DNA of 64,000 bases from Methanobacterium sp. (GTDB taxonomy: Archaea > Methanobacteriota > Methanobacteria > Methanobacteriales > Methanobacteriaceae). Made by a program: the position numbers and the translations under genes. Of the stretch, positions 54,611-64,000 are shown piece after piece; the first letter of the stretch is position 1; every line of letters starts with the position of its first letter. Location of the stretch: positions 186,001 through 250,000 of the forward strand of contig NZ_JACRGA010000027.1 of assembly GCF_016217785.1 (NCBI RefSeq), given 5' to 3'. Below the pieces are notes generated by a model. The model saw only the letters and a list, made by a program, of their open reading frames with translations. It did not search any database and was not told the DNA's origin.

Positions 54611-54894
54611 TTGGATGTTTTATACTGTTTAATAGTGATATATGGATTGCTCATTATACATACTGATATTGATTGAATTTAAATAAATACCAGCAAATAA
54701 TTCCATCCCAAACTATCCCCCCCTTCTTTTTTAATAATTTTTTTTAATATGAATGGTTCTAATGTATAAATTTTTTCTATTAAAATGATTTTTTAAATTT
54801 TTATGGAATTTTTTTAATGATTTCAATCATGGTTTAATAATTTAAATCATGTCCTCACTATTAATCAGTTTTTTCAATTTTTTAATCTTTTTTT

Positions 54895-55578
54895 TTAATT
54901 TGAAGCCGTTATAACTTTGAAACTGGCACTGAAGAGTTGGTAGGTCATCTGTGCTGCTTCCAGTTGGGTGTTCCACTCTGGAATCTCATAGACAAAAACA
55001 GGATATCCTGCATTGGTCAGAGGCCGGTCAATCTGAGATATGGAACTGCTCTTCTCACGGGTGCTGGATGAACCAGGATAATAATTAAATTGGGGGAGTA
55101 ACTGATGAACTGCTTCACCCAGTGTAATTGATTTGGTATCATGGGTGGGGGTGGCTATGTAATATCCTTCACCGTAACCTTGTTCATGGTCATGGGCAAT
55201 GATTACCAGCTGGTAATCTGATTTTTTAATATCTGGAATGGCATACTGTTCAACCAGGTCCTGGCCATTACTCCGACCAACATCAAAGTCATCTGGCTGG
55301 TCAGTTACCGTCACATGATAATCAACTATCTCCACATTATTCAGAATGGCATAGAGTTTCACCACTTGGGGAACCAGGTTGGTGGAGAGATTCTCCCGAG
55401 GATGCATGCCCGTCACCACGGCAATTTTTACAGTAGAATTACCATAATGAGAATAAACCTCTTTAGTGACGTATCCTTGTTGATTAGAGCCTAAAATAGA
55501 GTGCTGACTCGAGTTAGCAAATAAAAAAACTCCCACTAACCCCAGTATTATAATCACAATTATTAAACTCTTTTTCAT
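54895..55578 (-). CDS. Secreted M14-like carboxypeptidase/deacylase-type protein
   Basis: A 227-residue exported protein. The N-terminus has a signal peptide or anchor (MKKSLIIVIIILGLVGVFLFAN). VAVVTGMHPRENLS contains an H-P-R-E unit that matches the HxxE zinc-binding motif of M14 peptidases and AstE-like deacylases. QLVIIAHDHEQGYGEGYYI supplies a later His, and PVFVYEIPEW could carry the catalytic Glu. It could trim cell-wall or other peptides outside the cell (inference; these organisms have pseudomurein walls). It follows mfnF by 57 bases on the same strand but need not share its pathway. Upstream spacer 54611-54894 is T/A-rich. Confidence 0.7.
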   Translation of the reverse strand: MKKSLIIVIIILGLVGVFLFANSSQHSILGSNQQGYVTKEVYSHYGNSTVKIAVVTGMHPRENLSTNLVPQVVKLYAILNNVEIVDYHVTVTDQPDDFDVGRSNGQDLVEQYAIPDIKKSDYQLVIIAHDHEQGYGEGYYIATPTHDTKSITLGEAVHQLLPQFNYYPGSSSTREKSSSISQIDRPLTNAGYPVFVYEIPEWNTQLEAAQMTYQLFSASFKVITASN

Positions 55579-55634
55579 AGAATTATAATCTCCTAATGAA
55601 TATTTTACTATTTATCCCATGATTTTTTTCTATA

Positions 55635-56678
55635 TTATAAATCCCGAGATTTAGATCTTGTTTCCAGGAACTTCTCCATGAGAAGAGCGGTTCCCACCGC
55701 AGGGGCCACCACACAATCCTCCCGGGTGAGGATTTCCTCCATGGTCCTAACCTCCAGGCCCAGGAGTTCTGCGGCTTTACATCCTATGATGCTCATTCCC
55801 AAACCTGTTGCAATTACCAGCTCTATATTTTCCCTTTCACTGACTTCTTTAAGGGCTTCAGCCACTTTTTCTGTCTGTTTCTGGTAGATGAACCGTGCTA
55901 TTTTCACAACATCATCCTGACTCAGTAAATCCATATCCCCACATACCACCCGTGATAATCTTAAAAGTGAAGCCTCACGAGAGTTATTCTCACCATCAGG
56001 GGTTTCGGAAGTGTAATCTTCAGGGGTGATGTTTCCCAGAACCAAGTGAACATCGGCAGTTACTGCGAAAAGTTCCGATGCTGTGCGTACCCATTCATCT
56101 TTTAAGGGTACTTTATCCACCAGGGTTGCAACGTTAGTGCGGAGGGTGCCGGTGTATACTAATTCACCGGTTGCAAGCCTTTCAAGATCTGATCTTCCCT
56201 TAGCACATTCCATACCATTTTTAATGGGAATGATATCGGTGGTGGTGCTTCCGGTGTCTATAAATATGCAATCAGGGGCCATGTGAGCTGCTATTGGTGC
56301 TGTGGCGATCCAGTTAGCTGCAGCCAACTCCTGTGGACTTTTTCGAACTGAATCATAATTCATCATACCATTAAGACCCACAAATGCAACTGGCAGGTTG
56401 AATGATTCCATGACTCTGGCTGAAATATCCAGCACCCCCTCACTCTTGTTCTGGTAGCTATCAGCAAGTTCGGCAGTCATGGAAACACCAACTGCGTCGA
56501 TTTCATCAATATCAGTGCCTAAAAGTTCCAGGAGGGTGGCTGATAGTTCATCCTTTTTGATCCACATGGGAAGATAAGAAAACTCAGTCCTTATATCTAT
56601 AATATTTCCATTCTCATCAAATTCAACCACAGCCAGGTCTGTGTTTGCTCCGCCAATATCAAAACCTGCAATTTTCAA
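55635..56678 (-). CDS. mfnF: MfnF: furan-tyramine coupling enzyme of methanofuran synthesis
   Basis: Joins the aminomethylfuran phosphate-derived unit to gamma-glutamyltyramine to make the methanofuran core. The 347-residue protein belongs to the hydantoinase/sugar-kinase-like ASKHA fold. Motifs: MKIAGFDIGGANTDLAVVE at the start, AVGVSMTAELAD, CIFIDTGSTTTDIIPIK and IELVIATGLGMSIIG. It is also known as the H4MPT-linked C1-transfer protein. The start is TTG (56676-56678) with GGTGA 4 bases before. The neighbouring mfnD encodes the preceding-step enzyme, which supports the call. Start region and ribosome site are part of a 20-base duplication. Confidence 0.9.
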   Translation of the reverse strand: MKIAGFDIGGANTDLAVVEFDENGNIIDIRTEFSYLPMWIKKDELSATLLELLGTDIDEIDAVGVSMTAELADSYQNKSEGVLDISARVMESFNLPVAFVGLNGMMNYDSVRKSPQELAAANWIATAPIAAHMAPDCIFIDTGSTTTDIIPIKNGMECAKGRSDLERLATGELVYTGTLRTNVATLVDKVPLKDEWVRTASELFAVTADVHLVLGNITPEDYTSETPDGENNSREASLLRLSRVVCGDMDLLSQDDVVKIARFIYQKQTEKVAEALKEVSERENIELVIATGLGMSIIGCKAAELLGLEVRTMEEILTREDCVVAPAVGTALLMEKFLETRSKSRDL

Positions 56679-56733
56679 TTAATCACCTTTAAATAAAGAG
56701 AATTTCCCATTTATCAATTAATCACCTTTAAAT
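56675..56733. repeat. 20-bp direct duplication at the mfnD-mfnF junction, 39-bp period
   Basis: TCAATTAATCACCTTTAAAT occurs exactly at 56675-56694 and 56714-56733. Read on the minus strand, the first copy supplies the mfnF ribosome site (GGTGA) and TTG start; the second encodes the last codons and TGA stop of mfnD. The TTGA in the second copy shows that stop and a TTG start once overlapped. Confidence 0.95.
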
Positions 56734-57723
56734 GGAGGCGATTTCCAGTTTTCTGGATTTCTATCTCTCTTTCCAGGCTGAATTCCCTGGGAAGTTGACC
56801 CTGTACAGTCTGAACTATAGCTTCCCCTAAATTAAAGCTGAGCATGTTTCTAAGAGCCACGTAGGGTGTGGTTATCCGGGAGTTAATCTCAACCAGATGC
56901 ACCTTATCATCACCCAGGATCATGTCCACACCAACATAACCTTTCAATCCCCTAATGGATTCAACAGCCTTTTTAGCTATTTTTTTAGCCTCATCCTCCA
57001 ATGGATGGGTCATGGGAACTTTTCCACCATTATATTGTATCACACCATTCTCGGTACTGATATTCTGTTGATTTAAACTAATTGGAATGGCTTTTTTACC
57101 GTTACTGAGCAAACTTACACTGGCACTCGCCCCTTCAATGTAATCCTGCACCAGGAAGTAAGGAAGGCTACTTACCTCTCTCACTTTCCGGGTAGCATTT
57201 TTAAAAGAGTCTTCAGAATCCACGATCTGTACTGCGGAACAGGACACCCCATCTGCAGGTTTAACCACTTTTTTAGTGCCTGAAATCCCCTGCCCATACA
57301 GTCCAATATCTTCCCATGCAACCCTGTGGGTGGGGATGACTGGAACCACATCTTCCAGAATATTGTAGGTGAGGTATTTATCAGAACAAATGCGTACTGC
57401 ATCTGAATCTGATCCCACCACCCGAACACCATTTTTCTCAATGAGTCGTGTTAATCCACATAGTATAAAATCTTCTTCAGGAGCTATGGGTAAACAAAAG
57501 TCAAACTGAGAGATATTATTAGAGATCCATTCATCAATAGCTCCTTCTGTAACTATTGGTTTGCATCTGCTTCCTTCAATTACATCAATATTTTTGGAGA
57601 TAAGGTAGCTGGCTGGTAAACGTTCCAGGTCGCAGGTAAGACCACGGAGCATGGCCTTGCCCTCCGCAGTTAAGGCAGGGTCTTTGATCCCCATTGCACT
57701 GGTGTATTCAAAAATTAGAAGGT

Positions 57724-57727
<4 letters not shown>
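56714..57727 (-). CDS. mfnD: Tyramine-L-glutamate ligase MfnD
   Basis: ATP-grasp enzyme that makes gamma-glutamyltyramine for methanofuran. The 337-residue protein has GYVGVDMILGDDKVHLVEINSRITTPYVALRNM (metal-binding E..N) near the end. The ATP-grasp central parts are GTKKVVKPADGVSCSAVQIV and PYFLVQDYIEGASASVSLL. The N-terminus MNLLIFEYTSAMGIKDPALT fits the MfnD family. The start TTG (57725-57727) overlaps the stop of wecC as TTGA (57724-57727), so the two are translationally coupled. Followed by mfnF. Confidence 0.9.
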
Positions 57728-59462
<1,735 letters not shown>

Positions 59463-60785
59463 TTAAAAATCAGTAGCACAGGATTGAGAGACCATTATTG
59501 TTTTACCATGGATTGAAAGGTTAGAATGGGGAAATTTTGGATTAACACCATCAAATACAATATTTATAGTACAATCTGGGTTTTTTTCTTCAAATTCAGC
59601 CACAGTGACCTGTTCATCCACAATTAACAGTTTCTTCATTTGTCCCCCGGCTATCTTCTCAGGAGGTTTGATTTCCAGTTTACCCTGATTAAATGCATCC
59701 TGAATAGCATCAACCATCTGTTCTGAGGCAGTACCATCACCATAGGGATTAGGTGCTTTCTTCATCTGCTGGTATAAACTATCATCTGCCAGTATCAGGG
59801 CAATGTTACTGGTTATTTTTTCAGTATTTGAACCAACCAAAATGTTACCACCGGCATGGACTGTTTCCGGTCGTTCTGTGTTGTAACGGAGGGTGAGGCA
59901 GGGCACATCAAGAGTTATGGCTTCTTCCTGGATCCCACCAGAATCAGTTACTAATAACTTCGAATTTGACTCCAGGATCAGGAAATCAAGGTAGCCAATG
60001 GGTTTAATCATCCGAATGTGGGGAGCTTTTTCAAGTTGGGAATACATTCCGAATTCTTTAAGAGTTTTCACAGTACGCGGGTGTACCGGGAAAACAATGG
60101 TAAGACCTTGAATATTCAGGAGAGCTTCAACAATGTTTTCCAGCCTTTCCCTATCATCAACATTCTCTGCACGGTGTAAAGTTAATGATAAGATATCTCC
60201 TTCCAGTTTCAGCTCTGACATGATGTGGGAGCTTTTACTGGCAATTTTGAGGTTTCGGTGGCAGGCATCAACCACTGTGTTGCCGGTGATAAAAATATCC
60301 TCAGGGGATATTCCCTCAAAGAGCAGGTTTATGGCTGTTTCTTCGGTGGGTACGAAGAAGAGGTTGGTGCAGACATCAGCCACCATACGGTTTATCTCCT
60401 CAGGCATGGTCTTATCATAAGAACGAAGCCCTGCCTCCACATGTCCCACTGCTATGTGTAACTTAGCTGCAACCAGGGCCCCGGCTAAAACCGCATTGGT
60501 ATCACCCTGCACCAGGACAATGTCTGGTTTTTCAGAAAGGAGAACTTCTTCAATTCCTTCCATCATAACCGCGGTTTGTTTCCCATGTGAATCTGAGCCC
60601 ACTCCTATGTTATAATCTGGTTCTTTGAGTTCCAGGTCCATGAAAAACTGCTGGGACATTTCGAAGTCGTAATGCTGCCCTGTGTGTATTAAAATATAAT
60701 CTATTCCCCTTTTATCCACTTCATCGATTAAAGGAGACATTTTGATGATTTCAGGCCTGGTACCTATGATAAACGCTATCTTCAT
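59463..60785 (-). CDS. wecB: UDP-N-acetylglucosamine 2-epimerase with C-terminal extension
   Basis: Converts UDP-GlcNAc to UDP-ManNAc. Residues 1-375 are a normal non-hydrolysing epimerase: MKIAFIIGTRPEIIKMSPL, VLVQGDTNAVLAGALVAA, VGHVEAGLRSYDKTMPEEINR, LLVTDSGGIQEEA and NPYGDGTASEQMVDAI. From residue ~383 comes an additional 58-residue piece, MKKLLIVDEQVTVAEFEEKN...NIVFDGVNPKFPHSNLSIHGK. It is preceded by GCCGGGGGACAA, a possible ribosome site, so that part might also be translated separately. Typical family length is 360-380. The product feeds WecC. Confidence 0.92.
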   Translation of the reverse strand: MKIAFIIGTRPEIIKMSPLIDEVDKRGIDYILIHTGQHYDFEMSQQFFMDLELKEPDYNIGVGSDSHGKQTAVMMEGIEEVLLSEKPDIVLVQGDTNAVLAGALVAAKLHIAVGHVEAGLRSYDKTMPEEINRMVADVCTNLFFVPTEETAINLLFEGISPEDIFITGNTVVDACHRNLKIASKSSHIMSELKLEGDILSLTLHRAENVDDRERLENIVEALLNIQGLTIVFPVHPRTVKTLKEFGMYSQLEKAPHIRMIKPIGYLDFLILESNSKLLVTDSGGIQEEAITLDVPCLTLRYNTERPETVHAGGNILVGSNTEKITSNIALILADDSLYQQMKKAPNPYGDGTASEQMVDAIQDAFNQGKLEIKPPEKIAGGQMKKLLIVDEQVTVAEFEEKNPDCTINIVFDGVNPKFPHSNLSIHGKTIMVSQSCATDF

Positions 60786-60930
60786 CTAAATCCACAACCA
60801 TCCTTGGTATGATATTAAAAAGGTTAATTCAATGTATTTGTTGGTATTATTAAATATAAATAAGATTAATTCATTAATAAAGATTCCATTGAAATCTTAA
60901 AAAAAGGTTAATTCCATTATAGATTTATCA

Positions 60931-60966
60931 CCACTACCTTTGGATTAACCACTACCTTTGGATTAA
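60931..60966. repeat. Perfect tandem 18-bp duplication
   Basis: CCACTACCTTTGGATTAA at 60931-60948 is repeated without gap at 60949-60966. It lies just past the DUF460 stop, before the wecB promoter region. Confidence 0.93.
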
Positions 60967-60979
60967 TCATGTTTGTTAT

Positions 60980-62458
<1,479 letters not shown>

Positions 62459-62611
62459 ATGATTTCCTCCTTAGGATACTATCTTAGTACTTACTCTTAA
62501 TTTACTCATTTTATATTTTTGTTACTATTTAGTATTTCCCCTGCCCATCACTTAGAGTAAGTTTAAGAATTGTAAATTAGTCCAATTATCTAAATAGAAA
62601 TAATTCAATCC

Positions 62612-63436
62612 TTAAACAGCTTTACTCTCCCTTAATACACCCATCATCTCCTTTGTCGCGGCAACCATCTTCTGATGATCGAAACATTCCTTTCCCAGGG
62701 ACTTAATAAACCTGGTCCGAGCATAATCATCTTCTTTAAACTTCACACCCTGATAAAATACATCCATAAGAATGAGGCTCTCAGGGGGCATGGGAGTGAT
62801 GGCTGCCGGGTACTGGGGATCTAAACACCTTTGAATATCTTCTAGCTCTAGTTCACCTTTCCCTACACTAAGCAGGACAGTCATGATTTTGCGGACCATA
62901 TTCCACAGGAAACTCGCACCTTCCACATCTACCAGGCACATATTGTCTTTTGGTGTGATCAGAACACTATCTACTGTTCTCAGAGGATTTCGTTCACTTC
63001 TCCTGGAAAAGTTCAGGAAGTTATGGGTTCCCTCCATTAAATGAGCTGCTTCCTGCATTTTATTAGTATTCCACTCATTGTCACCTGGTTCCCTGCAGAG
63101 CACATAACGATAGTGTCTTTTATGGGCATATCGAGTTTTAAATCCCAGTGGTACTCTGGTAGATCCTAGAATTCTTATATCCAATGGTAGGAGATCGTTT
63201 ATCTGGTTTATTATTGGCTCTTTATCTGTGCGAAATGACACCACATTCCCCATGGCATGAACTCCCCGGTCAGTACGGCCGGCAATAGAGTAGTTTGATT
63301 GGCCCAGGTTAGTTATTGCACCAGATTCTTCCAGAGCACTTATAAGCTCTCCTTCCACTGTGCGCAAGTTTGGTTGTCTTTGAAAACCATAAAAATCTGT
63401 TCCCAGATAAGCAACTTTTAAAGCCACCCTAATCAT
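62612..63436 (-). CDS. truA: tRNA pseudouridine synthase A (TruA)
   Basis: Makes pseudouridine at positions 38-40 of the tRNA anticodon arm. The 274-residue protein has the TruA order: LKVAYLGTDFYGFQRQPNLRTVEGEL, catalytic Asp56 in AGRTDRGVHAMGNVVSF, then LPLDIRILGSTRVPLGF..RYAHKRHYRY, HNFLNFSRR and GASFLWNMVRKIM. The length is normal. GAGGATGCT precedes the ATG. Divergent from hisA. Confidence 0.94.
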   Translation of the reverse strand: MIRVALKVAYLGTDFYGFQRQPNLRTVEGELISALEESGAITNLGQSNYSIAGRTDRGVHAMGNVVSFRTDKEPIINQINDLLPLDIRILGSTRVPLGFKTRYAHKRHYRYVLCREPGDNEWNTNKMQEAAHLMEGTHNFLNFSRRSERNPLRTVDSVLITPKDNMCLVDVEGASFLWNMVRKIMTVLLSVGKGELELEDIQRCLDPQYPAAITPMPPESLILMDVFYQGVKFKEDDYARTRFIKSLGKECFDHQKMVAATKEMMGVLRESKAV

Positions 63437-63483
63437 AGCATCATCCTCTAATTTAATTACAGTAAATGATTTATAGCAATACT

Positions 63484-63537
63484 CAACTAATAATCGTAAA
63501 CCTACTAGTAATCGTAAACCTACTAGGAATCATAATA
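63484..63537. repeat. 18-bp tandem repeat between truA and hisA
   Basis: CAACTAATAATCGTAAAC (63484), CTACTAGTAATCGTAAAC (63502) and CTACTAGGAATCATAATA (63520) follow each other without gaps, with few mismatches. The rest of the 349-base spacer (63437-63785) is AT-rich and holds no gene; it must contain both divergent promoters. Confidence 0.82.
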
Positions 63538-63785
63538 TATCAAGATATCAATGGGTATTCCTGGTATTGAATATAATTCAGGAGAGTATTCTGAAAGAAG
63601 ATTATTTTTAAGCAATAGTTAATATTCCTTCTTTTGTTATACTTACATTACTATATTCCGAGATTGGGATTAATTGGTATAAATAATTTAATTTGTATAA
63701 TTAAGTATAATCTAATGGGAATAATCCAATGAAAATTTTATAATTTATATTATAATCCAACGGAAAGATAATTTAAGGTGATTTA

Positions 63786-64000
63786 ATGATTATTATGCCT
63801 GCGGTTGATATTAAAAACGGTAAATGTGTGCAGTTAGTACAGGGAAAACCCGGAACCGAACAGATTGTCCTTGATAATCCAGCTGAAGTTGCCCTTGAAT
63901 GGGAAGCTAAAGGAGCCAATGTACTGCATGTTATTGATCTAGGTGGGGCCCTGGAAGAAGGAGGTAACATCCAAGTGGTGGAAGAGATACTTAAAAATGT
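63786..64000 (+). CDS. hisA: Phosphoribosyl-ProFAR isomerase HisA, 3' end outside window
   Basis: Histidine-pathway isomerase (ProFAR to PRFAR), a TIM barrel. The first 71 residues are visible: MIIMPAVDIKNGKCVQLVQG, KPGTEQIVLDNPAEVALEWEAKGAN and VLHVIDLGGALEEGGNI. The catalytic Asp in PAVDIKNGKCVQL is present. AAGGTG at 63774-63779 supports the ATG at 63786. A shadow frame on the other strand is ignored. Confidence 0.95.
   Translation, partial: MIIMPAVDIKNGKCVQLVQGKPGTEQIVLDNPAEVALEWEAKGANVLHVIDLGGALEEGGNIQVVEEILKN

Overview
The window comes from a hydrogenotrophic methanogenic archaeon of the Methanobacteriales, most likely the genus Methanobacterium. Seen directly: AT-rich DNA with AT-rich spacers, an HMf-type histone, ribosomal protein S17e, archaeal GHMP-type shikimate kinase, Hel308, archaeal TATA promoters, and strong Shine-Dalgarno sites with many TTG/GTG starts. 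The lineage is inferred from genes for methanogen cofactors: methanofuran (mfnD, mfnF), methanopterin (RFAP synthase), F420 (cofH), coenzyme B (hacB) and cobamide (cbiD). Lipid genes (tetraether synthase Tes and CDP-archaeol synthase CarS) point the same way. No CRISPR array, complete insertion sequence or prophage was seen.

Layout. 1-2449 (minus) is an amino-acid/ribosomal operon: shikimate kinase, chorismate mutase, S17e and aspartate kinase (cut by the window edge). 2614-10645 (plus) holds SppA peptidase, a small thioredoxin, CbiD, a GT4 glycosyltransferase, MoaC, Hel308 and two tandem DUF2115 proteins. 10867-20707 is a signalling and surface stretch: a protein fusing two receiver domains to a membrane GT2 glycosyltransferase, a RelE-like toxin fused to an N-terminal segment beside a ten-G tract, a cysteine-rich Fe-S protein, a 45-residue ribbon-helix-helix regulator, a frameshifted Na+/H+ antiporter and a 1240-residue REC/PAS histidine kinase. 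21176-33164 is more accessory: orphan membrane proteins, a UbiA prenyltransferase, a decayed VOC gene, a methyltransferase with a TetR regulator, a DUF488-like and a HEAT-like protein, a TetR-controlled ferredoxin/flavodoxin pair and a cobalamin-type radical SAM enzyme. 33300-41734 is mostly housekeeping: PRC-barrel, site-2 protease, Elp3, DeoC, cyclophilin-like protein, phosphoesterase, CofH, histone and rubrerythrin. 41820-46190 has a second PAS histidine kinase, a DUF2953/GerW cluster and tRNA-Val plus tRNA-Phe. 46429-64000 is again core: a methylthiotransferase, Pcm, HacB, RFAP synthase, Tes/CarS, MfnF/MfnD, WecC/WecB, DUF460, TruA and the start of HisA.

How the genes work together. Cofactor genes are dispersed rather than clustered, but wecC-mfnD-mfnF are translationally linked (a TTGA overlap, then a duplicated junction). 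wecC and wecB should make UDP-ManNAcA from UDP-GlcNAc for surface glycans, and the GT4 and REC-REC-GT2 proteins may use such precursors. Tes and CarS are divergent and both act on archaeol lipids. A window-wide peculiarity is the number of short (about 17-40 bp) direct duplications in spacers, several of which copy a ribosome-binding site, start codon or stop codon. All family assignments were made by reading the sequence, without database searches.
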